From JAGQRJ01 sp041402045 (GTDB lineage Bacteria > Planctomycetota > J058): a stretch of DNA of 38,043 nucleotides. The stretch lies in the NCBI GenBank assembly GCA_041402045.1, contig JAWKSZ010000079.1, positions 1 to 38,043 on the forward strand. The letters run 5' to 3'. Below the pieces are notes generated by a model. It did not search any database. It was not told the DNA's origin and saw only the letters and a list, made by a program, of their open reading frames with translations. This document shows, one piece after another, positions 25,501 to 33,649 of this stretch. Within the stretch, counting starts at the first letter, position 1, and every line of letters starts with the position of its first letter. The translations under genes were made by a program, and so were the position numbers.

Positions 25501-26141
25501 CCCGTCCCGCGTGGGCTGGAGGAGGGGAACCCCTCGGCGTTCCCGGCGAGGGTCTCCGCCTCGCCGTCGAAGGTCCCTCGCCCCGCCCCCAGGTCCGCCA
25601 GGGTCGCGGCCTCGTCCGGGGGGAGGGTCATGTCCCCGCCGGCTGGACCCTCGGCCGGGACGCCGCCGGGGACGAAGGTCAGGTCGGCGTCGGGGACCGC
25701 GGGCGCCGGCGCGGGGGACGGGAGGCTCGGGGCGCCGCTCGCCGGCGGCGGCGGACGGTGCAGCCCCGGGGCGAAGGTCGCGCCGGGGTCGGGGGCGGCG
25801 CGCGGCACCCCCGGGGCGAAGGTCGTGTCCCCTGGACCCGGCGCGGGCACCCCGGGGGCGAAGGTCGCGCTCGCGCCCGGAAGCGGCGCCTCGCCGCTGG
25901 AGCGCGGGTCCCAGGCCCACTCGCCCGAGGCCCCGGTCCCCTGCGCGACCTGCAGCCAGCGGTCGCAGTCCGCGGGCGTGAGCACGCGGTGCACCGCGAG
26001 CAGGTGCGCCAGCTTCGAGCCGCCGCGGTCCTGGGGGTGGCGCGCCGCGGCCCCCAGCGCCTCTCGCGCCCGCTCCTGGGTGAGCACACCCCGGGCCACC
26101 AGCAGGCGAGCGAGGCGGACGTCGAGGGGGTTCGGCTGCAC
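22515..26141 (-). CDS. Membrane pseudokinase with Thr-motif array and TPR-like region
   Basis: 1208 residues from GTG 26141; the much longer upstream open frame is only antisense to the divergent kinase. Residues 5-70 form two helical LLxxRGVLT-type repeats, like MshEN/GspE-N domains. Residues 90-300 are Pro/Gly-rich and carry about a dozen copies of a [D/E/G]-x-T-[F/L] motif (SATFAPG, DTTFAPG, GATFAPG, DLTFVPG, DATFAAD, DATLLYP). The kinase fold spans about 325-560, but the glycine loop is missing and the catalytic HRDxKxxN reads HGALNPKA, so phosphotransfer should be lost; DWG (457-459) and a possible Lys (353) remain. Membrane helix about 579-599, then coiled-coil and TPR-like helices. It is translationally coupled to the active kinase. 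Confidence 0.8.
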   Translation of the reverse strand: MQPNPLDVRLARLLVARGVLTQERAREALGAAARHPQDRGGSKLAHLLAVHRVLTPADCDRWLQVAQGTGASGEWAWDPRSSGEAPLPGASATFAPGVPAPGPGDTTFAPGVPRAAPDPGATFAPGLHRPPPPASGAPSLPSPAPAPAVPDADLTFVPGGVPAEGPAGGDMTLPPDEAATLADLGAGRGTFDGEAETLAGNAEGFPSSSPRGTGRVHAPDPGDATFAADLAPAPRGTGPLPHDVDATLLYPADYVGGGGAPGAVGDDATLMAVPSDAMSSGFGRSPIGGVGPHDTVLEQTRAQGGESRRPTTPLAGVLVDLFRQERYRLTSVVDPTRVEATDLRLRAPVVVRKPGEALPPDAAEQFLREAYVLAQLDHPAIPRVHDAGVENGEPYFTLEPLEGKPLGRGERSTQELLRAFCAVAGAVEHAHSRGLVHGALNPKAVRLGTFGRVWVTDWGAALALPESPPAVQQALRVRAPTTRVQRAPELGRSRAPSERVDVWGLGKVLEGVLAACEHDPALRPLRAVAARALEAVPAKRYRSAQAVRREVERFLDGERVLADDESLLAGARRLARKHPIQAAALGLVALVALGFALYTSRSVHRSWTLAVAAQEQTEAQREASKARLAEAREAEALAQAEQARAARHLEFARALDEALRAASAAVAEAQEPTSEDARAHNAAQNERVLAAFARAERLARGLQREAPEALRALLATRGEWALRRSLAPPALRQALEDFRAWGELEPSSAQAQLGRYVAANRLPTAADAEEEQAALEALSELDGPWGRLGRIALWVREAEAARDRGDQPAAERPGHEALDALESLLTDAPELRTQSWVYELEGRAHQALAGLQLRGSAKGLFAFDLAAHLDPRSPAPPRLLLRFWNLRWGFHLSWTLASRAWCGKLLAVSEYTERPEPLVELAAYLQQVNRCAASLSLLERAFARRRGNGRQDAEFWLRAELLRLRAQLAAGGETERTLPDYAALPEELHAQAAFLHAHEVLLRGDGDVFQRELDRGMQSLERSGPLEVGLALGDLFNLLSDPRTPNLLPFLEQAFPPIGQLQDAPPYPPLVAGIAARLRWLTLTQGSRPQRVGRHLEWLAQRMQAFQGQARLQGIFLCCQARWLLSQGRADPGPTHVALLDAWAHVNVGNAFRGAPPEVRALLEGRLRALGKPRLADGLQGVDPEREVWVRRWWVPPELYAEDTWGGR

Positions 26142-26158
26142 AGGACGGTTGTAGGCCG

Positions 26159-26174
26159 GCGGTCGTGCGACCGC
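26159..26174. promoter_or_regulatory. Palindrome between divergent kinase genes
   Basis: GCGGTCG-TG-CGACCGC, 7-bp arms around 2 bp, sits inside the 75-bp gap separating the pseudokinase and TPR-kinase starts. TACCCT (26205-26210), 6 bp before GTG 26217, is a candidate -10 box. A shared operator is possible. Confidence 0.4.
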
Positions 26175-26216
26175 AAGCGCAGTGCGCGCGCGCTCCCGGC
26201 GGTCTACCCTGAGCGG

Positions 26217-29200
26217 GTGCAGATCGGTCCCTACCGCGTCACAGGCGAGCTGGCCCGGGGAGGCGTGGGCGTCGTGTTCCGCGCCCTCGCCAGCGACGGG
26301 CGTGCGGTGGTGGTCAAGCTCCTGCAGCTCGACGCGACCGCCCACCGGATCCGGCTCAAGCGCGAGGCCCGCGCCATGGGTCAGCTCGACCACCCGCACC
26401 TCGTCCCGCTGCTGGACGCCGGGGAGCACGCGGGCCGCCCCTACCTCGTGCTGCCCCTGGTCGAGGGCGAGACCCTCGAGGCCCGGATCGAGCGCGAGGG
26501 CCCACTGCCGGTGCCCGAGGCGCTCCGGCTCACGGACCAGCTCGCCGCGGGCCTCGTCGCCGCCCACGCCCTGGGCCTCGTGCACCGCGACGTCAAGCCG
26601 GGCAACGTGCTCCTCGACCCCCGCGGCGACGCCAAGCTCACCGACTTCGGCCTGGTGAAGGACCTCGGCCCGCGGGAGAGCGACGGCCAGGCGACGATCA
26701 GCCTCTCGCTCACCGGAGAGTTCCTCGGCACCCCCGGCTACTGGCCGCCGGAGCAGGCGCTCCCCGACCGGGGCCCGATCGGGCCCGCAGCCGACGTCTA
26801 CGGGCTGGGCGCGACGCTCTACTGCATGCTCAGCGGGAAGGCGCCGCGCGCGGGGGAGAACCTGCCCCAGGCGCTGGCCGCCTTCGATCGCCCGATCACG
26901 TCGGTGACGCGCCTGCGCCCGGGGATCCCCGCCTGGGTCTCGCGGCTGGTCGAGGACTGCCTGAGCGACGACCCCGCCCAGCGTCCGAGCCTGGACGCGC
27001 TGCGCGCCCGCCTCGCGCGCCCGCCCGGGCCCCGACCCCTGCCGCGGCTCGCGGGGACCTTGGCGCTCACGGCGGCCGCCGCGGTCCTGGTCGCCGCTGG
27101 CCTGGCCTGGAGCCGCCGAGCCCCCGCGGAGCCGTCCGAGGCCGAGGTCGCGCGCGACGTCGCCGACGCGCCCTCTCCCGCAGCCCAGGCGCGCGCGCTC
27201 CTCGCCGAAGGGGACCGCCTGCGCAGCGAGGGCGGCCACGCCTCCGCCGTCGCGCGCTACGAGGACGCGCTGCGCCTCGACCCTGACCTCGCCGCCGCGC
27301 ACCTGCGACGCGGGCAAGCGGAGCTCGACCTGGCGCGCTACGAGGCGGCGCTGCCGCACCTCTCGCGCGCCCTCGAGCTCGACCCGCAGGACGTCGAGGC
27401 GCGGCTGGCCCGGGCCAGCGCCTGCGCCGCCCTGGCCCGCGACCAGGACGCCCTGGTCGACCTGGAGCGCGCCCTGGAGCTGGGGGTCCCCGACGAGGCC
27501 GAGGTCCGCGCCCAAGCCGCGAGCTGCCTCTACGAGCTCGACCGCCTCGGCGACGCCGGGGAGCAGGCGGCCCGCGCGCTGGCGGTGAACCCGGAGCAGC
27601 CCCAGGCCCTCGCGGTGCGCGCGGCGGTGCGCTGTCAGCGCGGACGCTGGCAGGAGGGCCTCGCCGACTACGAGCGCTCCCTGGCCCTGGCCCCCGACGT
27701 CCCCCTCGTGCTCCTGCGCCGGGGGGCGACCAAGGCCGCGCTCGAGGACTTCGCAGGCGCGCTCGAGGACCTCGAGCGCGCCTACGAGCTGGGGCTCCCC
27801 GCGCGCTACGCCAAGGAGGAGGCCCTGCGGGAGGGCACGCTGCGCTCGCTGCGCCAGCGCGTGGCGCTCAACCAGAGCGTCCCCGGGATCGAGGCCCTCG
27901 AGGAGCGCGACTACCCCGCCGCGATCGCGCGCCTGACCCAGGTCCTGGAGCTCGACCCGCGCTCGACCCAGGCCTACGTCAACCGCGCCTTCGCCTACGC
28001 TCAGCTCGAGCGCCACGAGGACGCGGTGCGCGACCTCGAGCGCGCGCTGCGCCTCGACCCGCGGCTGCCCCTGGCCTACGTCAACCGCGCGCACTCGCTG
28101 ACCGTGCTCGGGCACGGGGAGGAGGCGCTCCGCGACTGCGCCCGTGCCCTGGAGCTGCAGCCGGACATGCCCCAGGCCCGGATCAACCGCGCCCTCGCCT
28201 ACCGCGCGCTCGAGCGCCACGACGAGGCCCTGGCCGAGTGCGACTGGCTCCTGGAGCAGGACCCCCAGGACCCGGGCGCCCTGCGCCTGCGCGCCTCGGT
28301 GCTCGCGGACATGGGCCGACACGAGGAGGCGCTGCCCTTCTACGAGCGGGCCATGACCCTCGACCCCGACGCGGTGGAGTCCCACCTCGGACGAGGCTCG
28401 ACCCTGGGCGCGCTGGGTCGCTTCGCGGAGGCCCACCGCGACCTGACCCGCGCCCTGGAGCTCGACCCCCGCAACCTCTACGCGCTCGTCGACCGGGCCT
28501 TCGCCGCGATCCAGCTCGAGCGCTTCGAGGAGGCGATCGCCGACTGCGAACGCGCCCTCGAGCTCGACCCCCGCGCCGGGCTGGCCTACGCCCACCGCGG
28601 GCTGGCCAACGGGCGCCTGGGGCGCTCCGAGCAAGGCCTCGCCGACTGCGATCGCGCCCTGGCGCTCGACCCCAGCCTGGAGAACGCCGCGACCACCCGC
28701 GCGAACTTGCTCAGCCGCCTGCAGCGCTGGGAGGAGGCGGTGCGCGGATTCGACCAGGCCCTGGCGCTGGGCCCCGAGACGAGCTTGCTGCGCTCCAACC
28801 GGGGCTGGGCCCTGCTCCACCTCGGGCGCTACGCCGAGGCCGAGGCCTCCTGCTCCCGGGCCCTGGAGCTCGTCGCGGAGAGCACCTACGCCCTGGCCAA
28901 CCGCGCCTGGGCCCGCGCTCGCCAAGGGCGCGCCGCCGAGGCCCTGGCCGACGCCGAGGCGTCCCTGGCCCTCGACGCCACGAACGCCTGGGCCCACGCC
29001 CACCGCGCGCTGGCGCTGGTGGAGCTCGACCGCGCCGCCGAAGGGCTGACCGCAGCCGAGCACGCGCTGACCCTGGACCCCGAGCACGCCCTGGCCACCG
29101 CCCGTCGCGCGCAGGCCCTGGCCGCGCTAGGACGCACGGCCGAGGCCCGCGCGGCGGCGGAGCGCGCGCTCGAGCGGGGGCTGCCTCCGGGGGAGGTCAC

Positions 29201-29225
29201 GCCGATCCGCGCCCTGCTCCGCTAG
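26217..29225 (+). CDS. Membrane Ser/Thr protein kinase with long TPR array
   Basis: 1002 residues from GTG 26217, chosen because the kinase fold begins at once (VQIGPYRVTGELARGGVGVVF). All catalytic elements are present: glycine loop 11-20, K34, E50, HRDVKPGN (D125), DFG (143-145), GTPGYWPPEQ. One membrane helix at about 279-298 separates it from roughly 18-20 tetratricopeptide repeats (about 318-1000), many with the LxLDPxxxxAYxNRAxAYxxLxRxEEAxxDxERAL consensus. TPRs outside the membrane would bind protein ligands, and the kinase inside would signal. It diverges from the pseudokinase/kinase pair and probably works with it. Confidence 0.9.
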   Translation: MQIGPYRVTGELARGGVGVVFRALASDGRAVVVKLLQLDATAHRIRLKREARAMGQLDHPHLVPLLDAGEHAGRPYLVLPLVEGETLEARIEREGPLPVPEALRLTDQLAAGLVAAHALGLVHRDVKPGNVLLDPRGDAKLTDFGLVKDLGPRESDGQATISLSLTGEFLGTPGYWPPEQALPDRGPIGPAADVYGLGATLYCMLSGKAPRAGENLPQALAAFDRPITSVTRLRPGIPAWVSRLVEDCLSDDPAQRPSLDALRARLARPPGPRPLPRLAGTLALTAAAAVLVAAGLAWSRRAPAEPSEAEVARDVADAPSPAAQARALLAEGDRLRSEGGHASAVARYEDALRLDPDLAAAHLRRGQAELDLARYEAALPHLSRALELDPQDVEARLARASACAALARDQDALVDLERALELGVPDEAEVRAQAASCLYELDRLGDAGEQAARALAVNPEQPQALAVRAAVRCQRGRWQEGLADYERSLALAPDVPLVLLRRGATKAALEDFAGALEDLERAYELGLPARYAKEEALREGTLRSLRQRVALNQSVPGIEALEERDYPAAIARLTQVLELDPRSTQAYVNRAFAYAQLERHEDAVRDLERALRLDPRLPLAYVNRAHSLTVLGHGEEALRDCARALELQPDMPQARINRALAYRALERHDEALAECDWLLEQDPQDPGALRLRASVLADMGRHEEALPFYERAMTLDPDAVESHLGRGSTLGALGRFAEAHRDLTRALELDPRNLYALVDRAFAAIQLERFEEAIADCERALELDPRAGLAYAHRGLANGRLGRSEQGLADCDRALALDPSLENAATTRANLLSRLQRWEEAVRGFDQALALGPETSLLRSNRGWALLHLGRYAEAEASCSRALELVAESTYALANRAWARARQGRAAEALADAEASLALDATNAWAHAHRALALVELDRAAEGLTAAEHALTLDPEHALATARRAQALAALGRTAEARAAAERALERGLPPGEVTPIRALLR

Positions 29226-29235
29226 CCAGGCTCGC

Positions 29236-32200
29236 TCAGTCGAGGGCGCCGGCGATCTGCGGCGACAACAGGTCGTAGTCCAGCCGCTGGAGGTGCGGGG
29301 CCGTCGCTTGCCCGTCGCGGATCCCCTCCAGGTCCTGGCCCAGGGCGACCTGGAGCTGGTTGAGCTTGGCGGTCGCGTGGACGAGGGCCCAGGCGTGGGC
29401 CTGCGCGCTGACGTCGTGCTCCAGCTCCCAGGGCGTGCGAGTGAACAGCGCCTTCCAGCGGTCGGCCTTCCAGCGCTCGCGGCGCACCCGCGGCGCGAGC
29501 GGTTGGAGCGGAGCGGCCCCCGCCACGCGGGTCTGCATTTCGGTCAGGAGCCCCAGCCGCAGCCAGGGCGGGGTGAGCCCCAGGTTCCGCGCGAGGTAGG
29601 CCTCCGCGGCGGCGCGCACGACCTCGGGGGTCGCGGCGGGGGAGCCCTTGAACACCAGCGCGTCGTAGGCCGGGAGGTAGCCCGCCCGCGCGCCGCCGGG
29701 GAGCACCTCCAGCGGCGAGTCGGCGGCCAGGAGCCACACCCGCTGCCGGCGCCCCGCGTCGCCGCGGACGACCCGCGCGAACTCCTGGTCGCGGGCGGCG
29801 AGGAACTCGGCCACGTCCCGGGCCTCGCCCACGGCGGTGGGGCCGGAGAAGGCCACGGAGTAGGTGTCGCTGAGGAAGCGCTGCTCGAGGGCCTGCTCCA
29901 CCCGCAGCACCTCGCGCAGGGCCTCGCTCTGCGCCACCACCAGCGGGTCTCCGGGGGCGAGGGCCGCGGGCACCTCGAACGCGCTGAGGGTCTTGCCGGG
30001 CTCCAGGGGGTGATCGAGGGGCTCGCTCAACCAGCGCGCCCGGGCGTCGGCGAGGTGGGCCCAGGGCAGGTCCGGGCGCTCGGCGATCGCCTCGGGGATC
30101 ACCCCGGTGGCCAGGTCTGCGCGGCCGGCGAGGGCGTAGGCGCAGGCGAGCAGCGCCCGCGCCCCGGCGAAGCCTCCGTCCTCGCTGAGCAGGGCCTGCA
30201 GCTCGGCGGCGGCGGTGGCCGGGGCCCCGTCGACGCAGGCCCGGTAGGCCTGGTAGAAGCGGGCCACGGGGACGTCGAGCCCTGCGAGCTGCGCGTCGAA
30301 GGCCCCCAGGTCACGCTCGCGCAAGGCGGCCTTGGCGGCGTCCAAGCGGGTGAGCTCGTCGTCCGAGAGCCGGGCCAAGCCCTGGGCGTCCTCGACGCTC
30401 AGCTCGGGCCAGCGCCCGGCGCCGAGGTCCTGACTGGGCTGCGTGGCCACGGCCCGCGAGAGGGCCAACGCGACCTGCTTGCGGTAGGCCTCGTCCTTGG
30501 GGCGGACCCAGGACGGGTCGAGGTCGCCCACGACCCACACCCGGTCGAGGCGGAACGAGCCCCCCTCCGCGGAGCAGCGGAAGCGCGCGGCGCGGTAGTC
30601 CTCGTAGAGCGGGCGGCGGTAGACCTCGGCCCCTGCGAGGCGCACCACGATCTCCTGGCGCCGGTCGCCGGGCACCACGGCCAGCTCGACGCGCCGCGAG
30701 ACCACGACCTGGGGCCCTTGCTCCACCGAGCGCGCCGTGCCGCGGCCGTCGTCGTAGGACACGACCCAGCCCGCCTCGCTCCAGCGCAGCTCGTAGGCGG
30801 TGGTCTTCTCGTCGCTCTCGAACTCGAGGCGCGCGGTGACCGCGACCTCGGGGTCGCGCTCGACCTCACACCCGCCCGCGATCCGCGGGCCGCGCAACGG
30901 GTAGGTCGGGGTGCTGGCCGCCGGGGCGGACCCGCGCAGCCAGGCGCCCTGCTCGTCGAGGGCGAGCACGGTCCCCTCGGAGCGCGTGAACGCGCGGGGC
31001 CAGCGGCGGCCGCCGAGGTCGTAGGTCAGGCGCAGGCCCTGGGCGCTGACCTCGGGCGCGGCGCCGAGCTCGGCGCCCTCGAGCAGCGCGTCGACGGGCA
31101 CCGGGGCCTCGACCTGCCCCGCGACCTCGCGCGCGACCTCGGCGTCCCGGGCGTAGAGCGCGAAGCGCAGCACGAGCAGGCGCTCGGCCTCGCTCGAGCG
31201 AGCCACGCGGCGCACGATCTCCAGCGCCGCGGGCCCGGCGTCCTCCCAGGCCAGCTCGCGCCGCGCCCCCTTGACCTCGAGGGTCGCCCCCCGCGGGCCG
31301 AGCTGGGTCAGGCGCGCGCGCTCGAGCTCGCCGTCGAGGTCGACGCTGAGCTCCACCGGGGACTGGGCCACGCGTTGGCTGAGGGTCGACCACACCTCGC
31401 GCTGCCCGTCGTCCACGGGCGCGACCTCGAGGGAGTCGTAGCGCCGGGCGCCGGCCTCGCGCAGGGCCTCGCGCCGGGACCGCCGCGCGCGGGCCAAGGT
31501 CTCGCGCACCTCGTCGAAGGGCGGGGTGTCCGCCGCCGGATCGAGCAGCGCCAGGGAGCGCTCGGCGTCCGGGTCGTCTCCCGCCTGCAGCCGACCCAAG
31601 AGCGCCTGCGCCTGCTCGGCCTGGGTCGTGAGCCGCTCCAGCCGCGCGACCCGCTCGCCGACCTCCTGGCGCACGTCGGCGCCGGTGGGGCCCTGGGGCA
31701 GGGTCTGCTGGCGCCAGAGCCGCAGCGCCTCGGCGTAGTCGCCGCGCTCGGTCAGCCGGCGCTCCTCGGCGATCAAGCCCATGAGCTCGGGGCTGCTGAG
31801 GGTGCTCGGGTCCGCCACGGGGGCGGGGGTGTCGGGCTGCGTCGGCGGCTGTCCTCCGGTCGGCTGGCTGGGCCCAGGGGGTCGCTCGTTGGTGGGGCCG
31901 CGCTGGCTGAGGGACCACGCCAGGCCGCCCACCACCAGCAGGGTCACCACGCACACGACGAGCAAGACCTGCGGGGTCTTGGTGCTGGACTGCCGCCGCC
32001 GCGGGCGCTCCCGGTTCTGCACCGGCATGGGCTCGTAGACCCGCTCCGCGCTCTCGTTGAGGATCACGCGCAGGTGCTCGGGCATGCGCTGCAGCTCGGC
32101 GGAGGCCTCGAGGTCGAAGGCCTCGGGGCTGACCTCGGCGCCGCAGCGCGGGCAGGCGGCCGCGGCGTAGTAGGCGTCCTCGGCCGGCGGATAGCGCGTC

Positions 32201-32658
32201 AGGCACTCGGGGCAGATCAGGACCCGCTCGCGCATGTGCTGCTCGAGCAGGGCCAGGGTCTTGGGGTCGAACCCGGCCCGGGGCAACAGGTCGCGCACCC
32301 GGCGCAGCTTGCCCTGCTTGAGCTTCTTCTCCTGCACCGCGCGCACGGTCTTGACCAGCTTGGGGCTGATCAGCCCGGACTCGACGCCGAGCTGACACAG
32401 GATCAGGTCCTCGAAGCGCTCGCGGGTGTGGACGTCGGGGTTGGTGAGGCCCTGCACCGCCAGCCGCCGCAGGGTGCGCTGGACCAACGCGGCGGGGACC
32501 TCGCCCTGCTCGATCAGGTAACGCGAGAACGGCACCTCGTCGCTGGAAGCGCTCCCGACCCACCCCTGGTAGATCTGAGTGCCCGCCTCCTGGGTGATCG
32601 CGTTGTCGGCGGCGAGGGCCCTGAGCAAGGTCCGCGCCCGTTCGATCTCCTGCGCCAT
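29236..32658 (-). CDS. Large zinc-ribbon membrane protein of unknown function
   Basis: 1140 residues, one frame. The N-terminal 1-140 is helical, with LLRALAADNAITQEAG and FSRYLIEQGEVPAALVQRTL resembling the repeats that open the pseudokinase. A zinc ribbon follows (C149-x2-C152...C169-x2-C172, as CPEC/CPRC), then a membrane helix (230-250). Outside, a Pro-rich linker and coiled coil lead to a beta-rich lectin-like domain (about 590-750), a helical-repeat part, and a C-terminal stretch (VVRAAAEAYLARNLGLTPPWLRLGLLTEMQ) that resembles gluzincin peptidases but lacks HEXXH. It is convergent with the TPR kinase, 10 bp away; a partner in that pathway is plausible. Confidence 0.7.
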   Translation of the reverse strand: MAQEIERARTLLRALAADNAITQEAGTQIYQGWVGSASSDEVPFSRYLIEQGEVPAALVQRTLRRLAVQGLTNPDVHTRERFEDLILCQLGVESGLISPKLVKTVRAVQEKKLKQGKLRRVRDLLPRAGFDPKTLALLEQHMRERVLICPECLTRYPPAEDAYYAAAACPRCGAEVSPEAFDLEASAELQRMPEHLRVILNESAERVYEPMPVQNRERPRRRQSSTKTPQVLLVVCVVTLLVVGGLAWSLSQRGPTNERPPGPSQPTGGQPPTQPDTPAPVADPSTLSSPELMGLIAEERRLTERGDYAEALRLWRQQTLPQGPTGADVRQEVGERVARLERLTTQAEQAQALLGRLQAGDDPDAERSLALLDPAADTPPFDEVRETLARARRSRREALREAGARRYDSLEVAPVDDGQREVWSTLSQRVAQSPVELSVDLDGELERARLTQLGPRGATLEVKGARRELAWEDAGPAALEIVRRVARSSEAERLLVLRFALYARDAEVAREVAGQVEAPVPVDALLEGAELGAAPEVSAQGLRLTYDLGGRRWPRAFTRSEGTVLALDEQGAWLRGSAPAASTPTYPLRGPRIAGGCEVERDPEVAVTARLEFESDEKTTAYELRWSEAGWVVSYDDGRGTARSVEQGPQVVVSRRVELAVVPGDRRQEIVVRLAGAEVYRRPLYEDYRAARFRCSAEGGSFRLDRVWVVGDLDPSWVRPKDEAYRKQVALALSRAVATQPSQDLGAGRWPELSVEDAQGLARLSDDELTRLDAAKAALRERDLGAFDAQLAGLDVPVARFYQAYRACVDGAPATAAAELQALLSEDGGFAGARALLACAYALAGRADLATGVIPEAIAERPDLPWAHLADARARWLSEPLDHPLEPGKTLSAFEVPAALAPGDPLVVAQSEALREVLRVEQALEQRFLSDTYSVAFSGPTAVGEARDVAEFLAARDQEFARVVRGDAGRRQRVWLLAADSPLEVLPGGARAGYLPAYDALVFKGSPAATPEVVRAAAEAYLARNLGLTPPWLRLGLLTEMQTRVAGAAPLQPLAPRVRRERWKADRWKALFTRTPWELEHDVSAQAHAWALVHATAKLNQLQVALGQDLEGIRDGQATAPHLQRLDYDLLSPQIAGALD

Positions 32659-32763
32659 GGAGCTCCCGGCTGGTGGTTCGAGTTTACCGGCTGCGAGCCG
32701 ATCCGCGAGGGTTCACGGGCGGGTCGGGGAGGCTCCGCCGGGCCGCGCAGTCCCGGGTGGGAG

Positions 32764-33015
32764 GAGGAAGGCAGGAACCGCCGAGGCGCGGAGAACGCCG
32801 AGGGTACGCAGAGCCGCACGGACGCAGGCGGGCCGCTCCGCGGGTGCAACTCGCAGCGGGGTTGGCTCCGCCGAGGAGTCCCGGGGGAGGAAGGCAGGAA
32901 CCGCCGAGGCGCAGAGAACGCCGAGGGTACGCAGAGCCGCACGGACCGCAGGCGGGCCGCTCCGCGGGTGCAACTCGCAGCGGGTGGAGAGGATGCAGTT
33001 GGTTGGCTCCGCCGC
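32764..33015. repeat. Direct repeat, period 123 bp, two copies
   Basis: Copy A begins at 32764 and copy B at 32887, both with GAGGAAGGCAGGAACCGCCG, then AACGCCGAGGGTACGCAGAG and GGGCCGCTCCGCGGGTGCAA. Copy B has a 17-bp or so insertion near its end. The CGCAGAG/GCCGAGG core resembles a scattered intergenic repeat found in many bacterial genomes. Frames across it are not genes. Confidence 0.75.
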
Positions 33016-33082
33016 CGCGAGAGCCTCGCAGGAGAGCCCTCCGCGGGCGAAGCGTGAGTGTGCGAAGCAATGAGCCCCGGGT

Positions 33083-33581
33083 GCGCGAAGCATGAGCGGG
33101 CGCAGCCCGCGAATGTCCCGCGCGAAGCGCGGGACGAGGCCCGTCTGCGGGCCTCCCGCCGAGCGGGCGCAGCCCGCGAGGCCCCTGTGGGTGAGGCCGA
33201 GGGGCTTTGCCCCGAGGCGAGGCCTGGGACAGGCCCCTAGAAACGAGCGCGCGAAGCATGAGCGGGCGCAGCCCGCGAATGTCCCGCGCGAAGCGCGGGA
33301 CGAGGCCCGTCTGCGGGCCTCCCGCCGAGCGGGCGCAGCCCGCGAGGCCCTGTGGTGAGGCCGAGGGCTTTGCCCCGGGCCGAGGGGCCTGGGACAGGCC
33401 CCCTAGAAACGAGCGCGCGAAGCATGAGCGGGCGCAGCCCGCGAATGTCCCGCGCGAAGCGCGGGACGAGGCCCGTCTGCGGGCCTCCCGCCGAGCGGGC
33501 GCAGCCCGCGAGGCCCTGTGGGGTGAGGCCGAGGGCTTTGCCCCGAGGCCGAAGGCCTGGGACAGGCCCCCTAGAAACGAG
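33083..33581. repeat. Three tandem copies of a 166-bp hairpin-rich unit
   Basis: Copies start at 33083, 33249 and 33415 (periods 166, 166, last 167 bp), nearly identical. Each contains a row of small perfect hairpins: GCGGGC-GCA-GCCCGC (twice), CCCGCGC-GAA-GCGCGGG, GAGGCCCG-TCTG-CGGGCCTC, and GGCCTG-GGA-CAGGCC. No coding frame is plausible; all reading frames are open only because of composition. Confidence 0.85.
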
Positions 33582-33584
33582 CCA

Positions 33585-33649
33585 GCGTCGGTCGTCCTCA
33601 GCTAAGAGGACGACCGCAGGTCGTCCTCTTAACTGAGGACGACCGACGC
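33585..33649. repeat. 65-bp near-perfect palindrome at the 3' end of secDF
   Basis: Arms 33585-33615 and 33619-33649 pair over 31 bp with a single mismatch and a 3-nt GCA loop. Each arm is itself nearly palindromic (GTCGTCCTC...GAGGACGAC), so a cruciform with two side hairpins is possible. The secDF stop lies inside the left arm. It probably also ends transcription. Confidence 0.85.

Noticed and set aside
22515..29087. A 2190-residue open frame on the minus strand and a 2172-residue frame on the plus strand spanning the kinase region
   Set aside because: Each is real only in part; the remainder is antisense to a clear kinase and open only because of high GC.
29293..33057. A 1254-residue plus-strand open frame opposite the zinc-ribbon protein
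   Set aside because: The minus frame shows a start, zinc ribbon and membrane helix; the plus frame is low-complexity Gly/Leu/Ala with no recognisable domain.
33083..33581. CRISPR array
   Set aside because: The whole 166-bp unit is repeated with no unique spacers, and no cas genes are near.
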